Assembly (NCBI RefSeq): GCF_038502225.1
Contig: NC_091378.1
Location: forward strand, 1,991,744-2,055,743
Reading direction: 5' to 3'
Length of the DNA: 64,000 bases
Source of the DNA: Cherax quadricarinatus
Lineage: Eukaryota; Arthropoda; Malacostraca; Decapoda; Parastacidae
The position numbers and the translations under genes were made by a program. Below are positions 10,701 to 21,208 of the stretch, piece after piece (within the stretch, counting starts at the first letter, position 1; every line of letters begins with the position of its first letter). Below the pieces are notes generated by a model. It ran no database searches. It had not been told where the DNA came from and worked only from the letters and a program-made list of their open reading frames with translations.

Positions 10701-13427
10701 AACGATTTTAATCCGTGCAAGAGGGGTAATCGTTATGCAAAATAATCGTTATGTGAATGAATTTTCCCCATAAGAAATAATGGAAATAAAATTAATCCGT
10801 ACCCAAAAGTATATACCACTAATACACACAAACTGAAAAAGGCATGCACACTTACATGACACTTACTTTTATTGAAGAGTGATGATTGATGGGATGGGAG
10901 GAGGGGAGAGCATTATCTTCTTACTGTTTAGAAGGGGAATCCCCTTCCATTAGGACTTGAGGTAGCAAGTCCTTTTCCGGGGTTACTTCCCTTCTTTTAA
11001 TGCCACTAGGACCAGCTTGAGAGTCACTGGACCTCTGTCGCACAACAAATCTGTCCATAGAGCTCTGTACCTCCCGTTCCTTTACGATTTGTCTAAAATG
11101 GGCCACAACATTGTCATTGAAATAGTCACCAGCACGGCTTGCAACAGCTGTGTCAGGGTGATTTTCATCCATAAAGGTTTGCAGTTCAACCCACTGTGCA
11201 CACATTTCCTTAATTTTTGAAGTAGGCACAATGGATTCCACAACTGGCATAGGCTTCTCAGGGTTAGCCCCAAACCCTTCAAAATCTTTCTTAATTTCCA
11301 TACTAATTCTCACCCTTTTTACCACAGGGTTGGCACTAGAAGCTTTCTTGGGGCCCATGGTCACTTATTTTCCAGAAACAGCACCGAAAACACTGTAATA
11401 ATACGAAATATTCCGATTGTATGCTTGGATGTTATTGCGGAGGCTGGCTGGTAAACAATGCCACCGGCGGAACATGTGAGCGTGGCTCAGGCCGCACATT
11501 GGAAGCGTCTCGGACGAAAATCGGTAAGCGGGTTTTTAAGCGGTATGCGAGGCAAAATTTTTGCAATTAAAGTAAGCGGTATGCGAAATAATCGCTATGT
11601 GATGCCATCGTTATGCGGGGGTCCACTGTACTCAAATTCTAGTGGCTTTAAATCAAGCAGGAGAAAGCTAGTAGGCCCACATGTGAGAATGGGTGTGTGG
11701 TCGTCAGTGTGCACCACATAAAAAAAAAAGTCCTGCAGCACGCAGTGCATAAAGAGAAAAAACTTTCTTAATTAAAATGCCGACTTTGTGGTCTATTTTA
11801 GTATAGTATTTATGGTTGTATTCTAGTTTTCTTGGTCTCCTTTGATAGGATGGTAAACATATTATAGAAAGGTGATTCTGATTTGTTTTACTATGAAAAG
11901 AACCTTGAAATGGAGCTCAAAGTAAGGGAAACGTTTGATTTTTGCCGATGTTCAAAAGTAAACAAATTATGTCATTTTCCAATAAATGTCCAAGTAGCCA
12001 TTCTAATATGCAGTCATGAATGGGTTGACATACAATTATTACAATATTGCAGTAGTCTGCATAACAGTAAATCTTCTATTTTTTTGTTTGAATAAAAATT
12101 CAAAATAGAAAGCAAGAGTAATATCAGAGGGGCCTGGAGACTTGACTGATGAACAAAGTGTTATTTTAGAGCCAGGAATGTCTGCATTGTTCATTCTGGA
12201 CCCTATTTTGAATTTTTTTTAATTTTCGTGAAATTGGCCAAATTGCAAATTTCTGACCACGTTATTGGGTAGTTGAAATCGGTAAATGGGCCAATTTCTT
12301 GTACTCAGTCGATAGAAAAAATGGAGTTCTAAAGAAATAGCTACGAGTTTGGTTGACTGGAACAATGGAATTAGGCAAAAATAGGGCTTGGTGGGTGAAA
12401 TAGCCGATCTGTAAATATCGCCGAGGTCGAAACTTCGCAAGAGCGTAATTCTGTCAGTTTTCCATCAAATTTCATTCTTTTGGTGTCATCACAATCGAGA
12501 AAAGATTCTCTATCATTTCACGAGAATTTTTTTTTTTAAATTTTGCGACACCAGGTGACATCTCAGGATTTGGGGTTGCGACATTGAAGGGGTTAATTTT
12601 GAAGTACAATACAGAATACAATGATATAGCCTACAAGGAAACATTTACTATCTACAAGAATTTTTTTAAATTCTTTAAAACCTTTCAAGTATAGCATAGA
12701 CTGTTGTGGCTAATGTTTATCCCACTTCAGTTTTCCTAATACTGACTCAGCTATGATGCATCTGTATTTAAGTTTCTAGTTCAACTCTCAAGATCCAAAA
12801 TATCCTTCACAAGTTGTAGCAGAAACAAGAAATGCCCATTCCTAGCAAGAAGGAAAAACTGGCTACATTAACATCAAGAATTCTTTTCCCACTGCTGGTC
12901 TAAACTGGTGAAGAACATGGCTGTAATGCAGATATCAGTTCAGAGGGCAATGAAAATACCAAGTTATAATCAGACTAATTTGCTAAGCTCTACATAAGTT
13001 ATGCAATTCATATTAATTTACACTGAGAATATGCAGATGGTAATTACCTAAAAATGAATTTTTCTTAAGCTCCTGAAGCACTGGCTATGCTCGCAGTTAT
13101 GACATCAATCATGAACAAGCTCAAGAGATTAATTTCTATTCCTAGCATAATTAACAGAATAAGGTTACAGTTTTATACAGAAGCCATGACAGAAGTCATT
13201 GGTAGAAATATTAAAAGTTAAATGTTACAGCCAATGAAGTTTATCGAGTTCTGGCAAGTAGCAACACTCGGGTCATAAAAAGTAATTATAGTATGCCTAT
13301 AGTTAATGAAAAAATGACTTACTAATTTCTCCTCTGTGACGGTTACTTCATCATCAGCTTCTACTCCACACATTAACAAGTAGAATGTTAAAGCTGCCAA
13401 TATACATAACTGCCATCTCCCTGCCAT
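4630..13427 (-). CDS. Calnexin, ER lectin chaperone (coding exons 2-10; C-terminal tail missing)
   Basis: Calnexin is a type I ER membrane protein that binds monoglucosylated N-glycans and holds folding glycoproteins. Nine coding exons (join of 13323-13427, 9753-9915, 8783-8976, 7760-7924, 7519-7623, 7125-7384, 6094-6325, 5862-6002, 4630-4779) give 1515 nt in one frame, 505 codons. Residues 1-25 are a signal peptide. The lectin domain holds both calreticulin-family signatures ([11 protein letters not shown] across exons 4/5 and IMFGPDKCG in exon 5), including the disulfide cysteines and the AYIK and YTIM lectin-site residues. The P-domain has four IPDPxAxKPxDWDE-type and four GxWxxxxIxNPxY-type repeats, which fits calnexin and not calreticulin (three plus three). 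A hydrophobic helix spans about residues 472-497. Human calnexin is about 592 residues, so roughly 85-90 tail residues and the stop lie outside what I could find, probably left of the window. Confidence 0.95.
4880..5335 (-). mobile_element. LINE-A 3' tail fragment
   Basis: Read on the minus strand this matches the 3' part of LINE-A (compare 3230-3632): the GGACTTGAGTCCTGGAAATGG-type block, the TTTAAAG(G)AGGGGTTTG block, and the closing hairpin CCCTGCTTAGTTGGGAG with a poly-A end at 4885-4895. It lies in calnexin intron 9. Confidence 0.75.
5336..5861. other. Calnexin intron 9 sequence, nothing recognised
   Basis: AT-rich with a 14-C run near 5467. No RNA gene, exon or intact element could be supported here. 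Confidence 0.5.
5862..6002 (-). CDS. Calnexin coding exon 9: end of lectin domain
   Basis: Forty-seven codons, phase 0 (residues 409-455), acceptor TTTTTTTTACAG, donor CAG/GTATGT. It encodes [18 protein letters not shown], the closing beta strands of the calnexin/calreticulin lectin fold that follow the P-domain, then a charged linker ending MKMEKGQ. Confidence 0.93.
6094..6325 (-). CDS. Calnexin coding exon 8: P-domain motif-2 repeats
   Basis: 232 nt, phase 2 in and phase 0 out (completes the split Trp codon 331, ends at residue 408). It encodes four motif-2 repeats: [37 protein letters not shown] and [13 protein letters not shown]. The [12 protein letters not shown] cysteine pair is typical of calnexin. 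Acceptor TTTTTTCTAG, donor CTT/GTAAGT. Confidence 0.95.
7125..7384 (-). CDS. Calnexin coding exon 7: P-domain motif-1 repeats
   Basis: 260 nt, phase 0 in, split Trp codon at the end (residues 245-331). Four motif-1 repeats are readable: [47 protein letters not shown] and [13 protein letters not shown]. Acceptor TTTTTTTCCCCAG, donor TTG/GTAAAT. Confidence 0.95.
7519..7623 (-). CDS. Calnexin coding exon 6
   Basis: Thirty-five codons, phase 0 (residues 210-244). It encodes [20 protein letters not shown], the conserved lectin-domain block directly before the P-domain. Acceptor CTTTTTACAG, donor GAG/GTAGGA. Confidence 0.95.
7760..7924 (-). CDS. Calnexin coding exon 5: calreticulin-family signature 2
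   Basis: Fifty-five codons, phase 0 (residues 155-209). It contains [14 protein letters not shown] and [11 protein letters not shown], with the second disulfide cysteine and the Tyr and Met known from the human lectin site, ending EEKHAK. Acceptor TCTGCACAG, donor AAG/GTTAGT. Confidence 0.96.
8783..8976 (-). CDS. Calnexin coding exon 4: calreticulin-family signature 1
   Basis: 194 nt, phase 1 in and phase 0 out (residues 90-154). It encodes [20 protein letters not shown], then [10 protein letters not shown] and ECGGAYIK; the signature is completed by LL at the start of exon 5. Acceptor ACTTTGCAG, donor AAG/GTTAGA. Confidence 0.95.
9753..9915 (-). CDS. Calnexin coding exon 3
   Basis: 163 nt, phase 0 in and phase 1 out (residues 36-90). 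It encodes an acidic EEDEVEEV stretch and [25 protein letters not shown], matching the start of the mature calnexin lectin domain. Acceptor TTTTTTTCAG, donor GATG/GTTAGT. Confidence 0.94.
10085..10368 (+). mobile_element. SINE-A copy (tRNA-related head, AATAAAGAT-type tail)
   Basis: A degenerate tRNA-like head with box B-like GGTTTGATCCCC near 10130 is followed by the shared body (AGGTACCTGGGTGTTAG, CTTTCTATACTG) and the end GTACTTGTAGAAGTAAAGAT. The best copy is at 27382-27677. It lies in calnexin intron 2. Confidence 0.7.
10685..11628 (-). mobile_element. Tigger/pogo-type deletion derivative, 944 bp
   Basis: Terminal inverted repeats begin CAGTGGACCCCCG and are flanked by TA on both sides, as in Tc1/mariner-superfamily elements of the pogo/Tigger group. 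Inside, on the minus strand, is a 147-codon ORF made of the start and the end of a Tigger-like transposase. The middle, with the catalytic domain, is gone, so movement would depend on a partner element. Confidence 0.8.
10921..11364 (-). pseudogene. Internally deleted Tigger-like transposase, N- and C-terminus fused (147 codons)
   Basis: The start [19 protein letters not shown] resembles the MGPKK...KRK opening of Tigger transposases. From about residue 55 the text ([40 protein letters not shown]) resembles the C-terminus of the same family. The CENP-B-like DNA-binding part and the DDE catalytic domain are missing between them. The frame stays open across the junction, by chance or by selection. 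The protein cannot transpose by itself; it is at most a truncated product. Confidence 0.7.
11629..13322. other. Calnexin intron 2: right part of the TTAA element, then unassigned sequence
   Basis: To 12592 this is the right half of the TTAA element. From 12597 to 13322 I see only AT-rich intron with no recognised feature. Confidence 0.5.
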
Positions 13428-13430
13428 TGT
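13323..13430 (-). CDS. Calnexin coding exon 2: start codon and signal peptide
   Basis: The ATG is at 13427-13425, three bases after an acceptor (GATTTTTCAG), so translation starts almost at the exon edge and the 5' UTR must come from an upstream exon. The 35 codons encode [20 protein letters not shown], then GVEA/DDEV, a classic cleavable signal peptide followed by acidic residues. The donor is TTA/GTAAGT, phase 0. Confidence 0.92.
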
Positions 13431-14960
13431 CTGAAAAATCAGAGTAATGAAAGTAAAATTTTTAAATGGTTCAAACTTTGTTTTAACTAGTTATGGGAAC
13501 TATAGGAACTAAACTCCAGCAAGATATCAAATTATTGCCGAGGTTACAAATACCTCAGTAGCTGTTGCCTGAAATGCTCTGCATACTAAATGACTTTCTG
13601 AATGCACACCTAAATGTCACCCCTTCTCTGTACAAACTATGTATTATGCTGAAATGAATATGAAGGCTCCCTCTACTGTCAAAATTCTAGAGGCTACTTC
13701 AATAAAAAAAAATGCATTAAAAAACAAAGCAAGCAACAGTATACCACCACTCGTATATAAGAAACCTGCTCATGTGCTATTACCCATCACTGCAACCTGA
13801 CTATTAAACAAGGGTACCCCAGGGTATGAATTTCAACATTACTCTACCAATTACCTGCAAAATGACCCAGGAACTTAACCAATCGTATTTGCAGATAATT
13901 TCTGATGTACATAATCCAGATGCTGCTGTCCAACAAACCAGGAGCTTCTAAAGATTGTGTAGATTTTATTGACAAAACCTACACATTCAAGAATGAAGCC
14001 AAAAATGACCATTCCAACAAAATTAAGTCACACAGACGAGAGGGGAAAATTCCTAGGATACACTGACTGCAGTAGAAATTTAACACTAATCCAAGAAAAT
14101 TTCAAAAACTGAGCATTTTATCAAAAAACACTAATTTGTTCCACAAACAACTACTATAATCCATCTTTACCTCACTTAAAGGATTTAATGCTTGGGGATC
14201 TAGAGCAAATTACCTGAAACTCATTGTTACCAACCAAATCAATTTTGACATTTAACCAGGTTCCAGACCCCCCCCCCCCCACAATTGAAGAAAATTTACT
14301 CTTAACACATCTACACTTACTGTGCATTTTATATACTGTATACAGAACACTGAAAACTTCAAACCAACACTTCAATCCTTCCTAGAGCTGCAACAGAACA
14401 AATAGTATCATGTATATACATGATTGACAACCTATATAGGAACTATGCAAATAGAGCCCAGAATCCCTTCAGCCACCAACTTCAAAAGTACATGTATTAA
14501 GTGCCTAAATGCAACACTGCATACATTAACAATGTTACAGCCTTATCTTTCAATAGCAAGCCTCTTGATCCAGATCATTTAAGTATTCATAATGAAGTTG
14601 TCCCTATCACCTCTGATTCTACAGGTGTAATTTATAGCACATTTTACCTTAGTATTCTCCACAATGTTATAACTTGCTACACAAGCATAATTAGACAAAT
14701 TTTGCAATATTTACATTGTCATTGCAAACCCAAGAATTATAGTAAACTATCCTTACTGTATAATTGCTATTAATTAAAAGTTAGTTCATTTTAAGGCTGC
14801 CCAACATGCTCTTTATAAGGGAGGAAAAGGGACTGCTATCAAGTAGTTTATACATGCTTAACTATATTAATGTATATAGTGTGCTTTAATAAAGAAATGG
14901 ATTGTCATGTATCTATAATCTGCTTCAATGAGCACTTTGCAAGAATTTTAGTGGAAAGAA
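13431..14960. other. Calnexin intron 1, left part: no recognised gene
   Basis: Mixed AT-rich sequence with a 14-C run at about 14270. There are weak hints of old repeats, but nothing I can name. Confidence 0.4.
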
Positions 14961-15000
14961 TCATTACCTGGAGTATACCTCAGTCACAGAAACCCAAGGC

Positions 15001-15309
15001 AAACGGAAACCAAGCCTGTGCACATACTATGCACTCGGTATCTGCTGGCATGGGAAATCTGGAAAAACAGATGGGACGTGCAACTATGACCACCCTAGAA
15101 AATGCCATGCCCATATGACAACAGGAAAATGCAAACTCCCTTCCTGTAAACTTTTTCACCCTGAACTGTGTACCTCTTCAGTACAGGAAAGACTGTGCTA
15201 TAACTCAAATTGCCAGGCATACCATCTAAAGGGGACAAAAAGATACAAAACATCCAGGCCATGGGAAAACCTGGGTAGCCACAGCCACTCAAGAGGGAGG
15301 GGTTTTTAG
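15001..15309 (+). pseudogene. Cys/His-rich (CCCH-like) ORF1 region of LINE-B
   Basis: One frame reads KPSLCTYYALGICWHGKSG, then GTCNYDHPRKC, GKCKLPSCKLFHPELC, LCYNSNCQAYH and a stop at 15307. This is a series of C-x(5-8)-C-x(4-5)-C-x3-H units, like CCCH zinc fingers, so it may bind RNA. It lies where ORF1 sits in other LINEs. No clear start codon is seen. Confidence 0.6.
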
Positions 15310-15744
15310 TGCCAGGAAGGAAAAAAAAATGACAGGAAATGGCAGAAATCGTACACCAAATCCAGTCATTCCTGGAGTGGAACCACAGTCGATGGCCTCC
15401 ACTCCAAACCAACAGATACTAATGCCGGAAAAAAAAAATCCCCCCCAGTACCAACAATACCACCAGTCCGATAACATTCTTCTTTGCAAATATACAGGGT
15501 CTAAAGCCAGCAACAAACAACAAAATACCTTTCATCCGTGGACTGCTTGCAGAGGCAAAGGCAATGTTCGCGGCTTTCACTGAGACCCACATAAAGGATC
15601 ACTTGGACAACGAAATATGGATCCCAGGTTACAACCTATACAGATGTGACAGAGTGAACAGGCAAAAAGGGGGGGGGGGGGGTTGGCCTGTACATTGCAG
15701 ATTCACTTGTTTGCACAGAACTGCTAAATGCCTCAAATGATGTA

Positions 15745-16347
15745 GTGGAAGTTTTAGCAGTAAAGGTCGAGAACCAAAACCTAGTCATTGTGGTAGTCTA
15801 CAAGCCTCCGGATGCAACATCCCAGCAATTCCAGGAACAGCTGTTAAAAATTGACCACTGTCTGGAAAACCTTCCAGCTCCTGCACCCAACATCTTGCTC
15901 CTGGGGGATTTCAACTTAAGGCACCTAAAATGGAGGAATATAGCAAATAATATTGTTGCAGTAATAACACCAGGAGGCAGCTCTGATGAAAACTCACACT
16001 CACGCGAGCTTTTAAATCTCTGCACAAAATTCAATTTAAACCAGCAAATAATAGAGCCTACTAGACTGGAGAATACACTAGACCTCATCTTCACTAACAA
16101 TGATGATCTGATAAGAAATGTCACCATATCAAAAACAATATACTCAGATCACAACATAATTGAGGTTCAGTCATGTATGCGCGGAGCCCCAGACCGACAT
16201 AATGAGATTAGTCACGAGGGAGCATTCACCAAATTCAACTTCAATAACAAAAACAAAGTGGGACCAAGTAAACCAAGTCCTAACCGATATAAGCTGGAAA
16301 GATATACTAAGCAACACAGACCCCAACTTATGCCTAGAACAGATTAA
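15745..16347 (+). pseudogene. LINE-B endonuclease (APE-like) fragment
   Basis: The frame contains VVVYKPPD, ILLLGDFNLRHLKW, TLDLIFTNND and YSDHNIIEV, the GDFN and SDH blocks of the apurinic-type endonuclease of non-LTR elements. The N-terminal half continues upstream in other frames (a readable NILL...YTGSK near 15473), broken by a G-run at 15669. After about residue 155 the frame is lost and coding shifts to the frame at 16160. Confidence 0.75.
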
Positions 16348-16485
16348 CTTGGTGGCACTCGATGTATGCACAAGGCTTATTCCTCTAAGAAAAAGGAGTA
16401 GTAGATGTAAAACAGAGACAGGCGCTCCCTTTACAGGCGACGGAAAAGAATAACAGAGCGGCTAAAAGAGGTCAATATATCTGAA

Positions 16486-17565
16486 ATGCGTAGGGAGACA
16501 CTGGTCAGAGAAATGGCAAGCATCGAACTTAAGCTAAAAGAATCCTTTAGGAGTCTGGAATCGCGGGAAGAACTAAAAGCCATAAATGAAATCGAAAGAA
16601 ACCCAAAGTATTTCTTCTCCTATGCCAAATCAAAATCGAGAACAACGTCCAGTATTGGGCCCCTACTTAAACAAGATGGGTCCTACACAGATGACAGCAA
16701 GGAAATGAGTGAGCTACTCAAGTCCCAATATGACTCAGTTTTCAGCGAGCCGCTAACCAGACTGAGAGTCGAAGATCAAAATGAATTTTTTATGAGAGAG
16801 CCACAAAATTTGATTAACACAAGCCTATCCGATGTTATCCTGACGCCAAATGACTTCGAACAGGCGATAAATGACATGCCCATGCACTCTGCCCCAGGGC
16901 CAGACTCATGGAACTCCGTGTTCATCAAGAACTGCAAGAAGCCCCTATCACGAGCCTTTTCCATCCTATGGAGAGGGAGCATGGACACTGGGGTCGTCCC
17001 ACAGTTACTAAAAACAACAGACATAGCCCCACTCCACAAAGGGGGCAGTAAAGCAACAGCAAAGAACTACAGACCAATAGCACTAACATCCCATATCATA
17101 AAAATCTTTGAAAGGGTCCTAAGAAGCAAGATCACCACCCATCTAGAAACCCATCAGTTACACAACCCAGGGCAACATGGGTTTAGAACATGTCGCTCCT
17201 GTCTGTCTCAACTATTGGATCACTACGACAAGGTCCTAAATGCACTAGAAGACAAAAAGAATGCAGATGTAATATATACAGACTTTGCAAAAGCCTTTGA
17301 CAAGTGTGACCATGGCGTAATAGCGCACAAAATGCGTGCTAAAGGAATAACAGGAAAAGTCGGTCGATGGATCTATAATTTCCTCACTAACAGAACACAG
17401 AGTAGTCGTCAACAGAGTAAAGTCCGAGGCAGCTACGGTGAAAAGCTCGGTTCCACAAGGCACAGTACTCGCTCCCATCTTGTTCCTCATCCTCATATCC
17501 GACAGACAAGGATGTCAGCCACAGCACCGTGTCTTCCTTTGCAGATGACGCCCGAATCTGCATGA
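16486..17565 (+). pseudogene. LINE-B reverse transcriptase, N-terminal and central part
   Basis: The frame reads through the linker and fingers (FFSYAKSKSRT, LLKTTDIAPLHKGG, KNYRPIALTS, GQHGFRTCRSC) to DFAKAFDKCDHGV, which holds the first catalytic Asp. At about 17398 it shifts; the next frame carries SSVPQGTVLAPILFLI and then the FADD box. It cannot make a complete RT as it stands. Confidence 0.8.
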
Positions 17566-18224
17566 CAGTGTCTTCCATTGCAGACACTGCAAAGCTCCAG
17601 GCGGACATCAACCAAATCTTTCAGTGGGCTGCAGAAAACAATATGAAGTTCAACGATGAGAAATTTCAATTACTCAGATATGGTAAACATGAGGAAATTA
17701 AATCTTCATCAGAGTACAAAACAAATTCTGGCCACAAAATAGAGCGAAACACCAACGTCAAAGACCTGGGAGTGATCATGTCGGAGGATCTCACCTTCAA
17801 GGACCATAACATTGTATCAATCGCATCTGCTAGAAAAATGACAGGATGGATAATGAGAACCTTCAAAACTAGGGAGGCCAAGCCCATGATGACACTCTTC
17901 AGGTCACTTGTTCTATCTAGGCTGGAATATTGCTGCACACTAACAGCACCTTTCAAGGCAGGTGAAATTGCCGACCTAGAAAATGTACAGAGAACTTTCA
18001 CGGCGCGCATAACGGAGATAAAACACCTCAATTATTGGGAGCGCTTGAGGTTCCTAAACCTGTATTCCCTGGAACGCAGGAGGGAGAGATACATGATTAT
18101 ATACACCTGGAAAATCCTAGAGGGACTAGTACCAAACTTGCACACGAAAATCACTCACTACGAAAGCAAAAGACTTGGCAGACGATGCACCATCCCCCCC
18201 AATGAAAAGCAGGGGTGTCACTAG
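17529..18224 (+). pseudogene. LINE-B reverse transcriptase, C-terminal part with FADD box
   Basis: Begins SSFADDARICM, the catalytic Asp pair, and continues through thumb-like sequence (VKDLGVIMSEDLTFKDH, LVLSRLEYCC) to ESKRLGRRCTIPP. There an eight-C run shifts the frame; the copies at 26273 and 59092 read on smoothly to GPRGR and a stop. The remaining codons of this copy are in the frame at 18175-18477. Confidence 0.8.
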
Positions 18225-18510
18225 CACGTTAAGAGACCATACAATAAGTGTCAGGGGCCCGAGACTGTTCAACTGCCTCCCAGCACACACAAGGGGGATT
18301 ACCAACAGACCCCTGGCAGTCTTCAAGCTGGCACTGGACAAGCACCTAAAGTCAGTTCCGGATCAGCCGGGCTGTGGCTCGTACATTGGTTTGCGTGCAG
18401 CCAGCAGCAACAGCCTGGTTGATCAGGCTCTGATCCACCAGGAGGCCTGGTCACAGACCGGGCCGCGGGGGCGTTGACCCCCGGAACTCTCTCCAGGTAA
18501 ACTCCAGGTA

Positions 18511-19340
18511 CCTGGAGAGGGTTTCAGTAATCAATGCCCCCGTGGCCCGGTCTGACCTGGTCTGATCAAGCAGGCTGTTACTGCTGGCAACATGCAAACT
18601 GACATACAAGCCGCAGCCCTGCTGGTCAAGTACCAACTTTAGGAGTCTGTCCAGCACCTTGACAGCCAGGGGTCTATTGGTAATCCCCCCTTATGCATGC
18701 TGGGAAGCAGTTGAACAGTCTTGGGCCCCTGACACTGTTCTCTTACCATACTCATGGTGCACCTGCTTTTCACGAGGGGGGGAGGGAGGTGGTTGTTGCA
18801 TCTCCTGTAGTCTTTTGCTTTCAGAGGGAGTGATTTTTGCATGCAGATTTGGAACTAGTCCCTCTAAGATTTTCCAATTGTATACTATCATGCATCTTTC
18901 TTGCCTGCATTCCAGAGTACAAATGAAGGTACTTAAACTATTCCCATAATTTAGGAGTTTTATTGTACTTGTACATGCTGTAAAAATTCTCTGTACATTC
19001 TACAGGTCTGCAATTTTGCATATCCTGAAAGGGGCCATTTGAAGAGAATCACTGGCTTGGCATCCCTAGTTTGAAAGGTTCTCATTATCCATCCTACTGA
19101 AAGTGAGATTCCCTGACATTTATCACCCCCCAGGCCTTCATACTAGTTTTGCACTATTGTGTGGTAGGAATTTGTTTTACACTCCTACAGTTTTAATTTC
19201 CTACTTTTCCCACACTGGAATAATTGTAATTTGTCTGCACTAAACTTCATAGTGTTTTCTGTGGCCCACTTAAAGACTTGGGTTATGCCCGCTCAGACTT
19301 ACAGCGTCATCGATGGATGATGCATTCAAATTTGGGTGTC
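18511..19340 (-). mobile_element. LINE-B 3' copy, diverged, tail-to-tail with the long copy
   Basis: Reading the minus strand, the sequence follows LINE-B from the RT C-terminus region (about 19340) to its 3' end at 18511, with many substitutions and small indels. It is older than the neighbouring plus-strand copy. The shared ends form the palindrome CTCCAGGTACCTGGAG at 18502-18517. Confidence 0.75.
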
Positions 19341-19808
19341 AATTATAATTTTCCCCACATTGGCCTCAGCTATCCCTGGGCCAGAGCTCTGTACCTGGGC
19401 AAAGCTCTCACCAAGTCATCCTCTTAGCTACTTACCAGAGTTTATAAAGGCCTCCACATACACCCATAATTTCTAATCTAAGGTCATCCTCCATGAGAGA
19501 ATACATGGCCTACAGAGACAGTCCCCTAATAGAACAGGGTTTGAAAATTAACCACCACACTTATCTTCGCAAGTCAACAGATCTGGGAGATGAGCCGTTT
19601 TTCAGGTTATGAAGGCCTGTACACATTCTGGCTACAGGTCACAGCCCATGGGCCATGATTGTGGCTTGATATACCCAGGGTGTGAAAGATTAGCACTAAC
19701 TACTGTGGTCCCAGGGAGAAACAAGACACCCAGTCAAACCTGATATTGGGGAGGCAGTCAAGACCACAAGATTCCCTGCATCAATTCAATTCAAAATTTA
19801 TTCTCTAC

Positions 19809-20215
19809 AAGGATTACAATGCTGAGTTTACAGAATTTGGTTATTGTGTGGTTTACATGTAGTAAAATAATAATTACAGAGTGTACCACTAGAACACCTA
19901 GCATGGCTAGGCATTTCGGGCAGACTTAAATTAAATCTTAAGTTTAAAATATTATAAAATTATGAGGTAAGTTGGTATAATGGCTAAGTGACTAAATACT
20001 AGTTTGTGAGTTTAGCAATGTGAATGCTTTTGTTTTGGCACTATACATAGTTTCAGTAATGGAGTATCACAGGCCAACTTATGACTAGTTAAGATTCATT
20101 ATTTTGAGATTGAGATTGATATTTCTGTTTATGGTCAAATGGGTGAGTGAGTGTAAGTGAACCACCAGGTGGTATCCGTATTATTAGTTGACAGGGTGTA
20201 TCAGGGTGTATCAAG
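19809..20215 (-). mobile_element. LINE-C 3' tail fragment
   Basis: Matches, in reverse, the last 250 bp or so of LINE-C (compare 25980-26240): AAGGATTACAATGCTGAG at its left edge, TCACAGGCCAACTTATGAC, and CACCAGGTGGTATCCGTAT near the right. About 150 bp near 19910-20050 differs from the other copy. Confidence 0.75.
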
Positions 20216-21208
20216 AGCCCTCCCCATAAGGTAAGGAGAAACCAATATATGAAACTAGATATTTTATATACATCCTAAATACCCTTATCACCCATGTAAA
20301 TAGTTATACAGCATTCATAATGCACTACCTTTTTTCTGACATTTTTGGCCTGTTTTAGTAAAAATGTAATGGGAAGCACAAATGCCATATGGAACCACAA
20401 CCTGGGTAATGCAAGATAATCTAGTTTAATGCAAGGTAAGATCAGATTACAAATCTTTTTATTACTGACAACCAACAGTCATCACCTGCAGAATGAAACA
20501 AACTCAACAGCCGCAAAAACTCAATATTTAGACTTCAAAAGGTTGCAACATTCAGTATAATTAACAAATTAAAATGAATTTTTTATTCTGGTCAAGATCA
20601 ATAATTACATAACTTACTAGTTTTAAGTGGTTTAACTTTTAAGACCTGGATAGGAAAGTACATGCAGAGAAGCCTTTATTGGCACATTTCATGCACGAGG
20701 AGCCTCTGATATGTACTTAAACTAACCCCCCCCCCACCTTTTTACCCTCATGGGAGAAACGTTGCAACAATAAAGGCTTACCTACATTTCGTATCTTGTA
20801 TCTGTCAGGGTAAATGCCAATAAACCTAAAACCTGATAAACGAATTACCGACGTAATAGTAACACATTAATATGGGTACCTGTGTGATGACAGGATATTT
20901 ATTTTGAGGGGGGGAGGGGTAATTAAGGTAAATCAGTGAAGGTAAATGTGGGTCCAGGTGAGAATTATATGCATGGGTGAAGCTCCAACACCGTGCAAGT
21001 TACACAACACCTGGGGAACAACAGTTAATGACGTCTAACAGGGGGAACCCGAGGACATCTACAGATGGTTGAAATATGTGAGGGATGATCCGCCATGGAA
21101 GGAGAGGTGAGGTGATGGTGTCAGTCCAGCAGACGACGCCCTCACCCCACTACCGGTCACCCACATCTTATTTCCCCTCCACCGGGAACCATCTGAGGCT
21201 TATCTCAC
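20216..21208. other. Calnexin intron 1, promoter-proximal part: no recognised gene
   Basis: AT-rich, becoming GC-richer towards exon 1 (from about 21000). No repeat or ORF could be assigned. Confidence 0.4.

Larger units (their letters stand above)
10625..12592. mobile_element. TTAA-flanked DNA element split by a Tigger derivative
   Basis: Flanked by TTAA at 10621-10624 and 12593-12596. The ends are imperfect inverted copies: CCCTTTGACTGT on the left and, read inward from the right, CCCCTTCAATGTCGCAACC. TTAA targets are typical of piggyBac-like elements. The element is about 1.0 kb once the inner insertion (10685-11628) is removed. No transposase is readable. Confidence 0.55.
14960..18510 (+). 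mobile_element. LINE-B: near full-length non-LTR retrotransposon, frameshifted
   Basis: In order: a Cys/His-rich ORF1-like region (15001-15309), an endonuclease (about 15470-16170), a reverse transcriptase (about 16486-17650) and a conserved 3' coding end (to 18477), then the terminal CTCTCCAGGTAAACTCCAGG. RT blocks include NYRPIALTS, FAKAFDKCDHGV, SSVPQGT and SFADDARI. The frame is broken near 15460, 15670, 16200, 17398 and 18195, often at homopolymers. 3' copies of the same element lie at 18511, 26248, 27815 and 59090. It is inserted in calnexin intron 1, sense opposite to calnexin. Confidence 0.85.
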
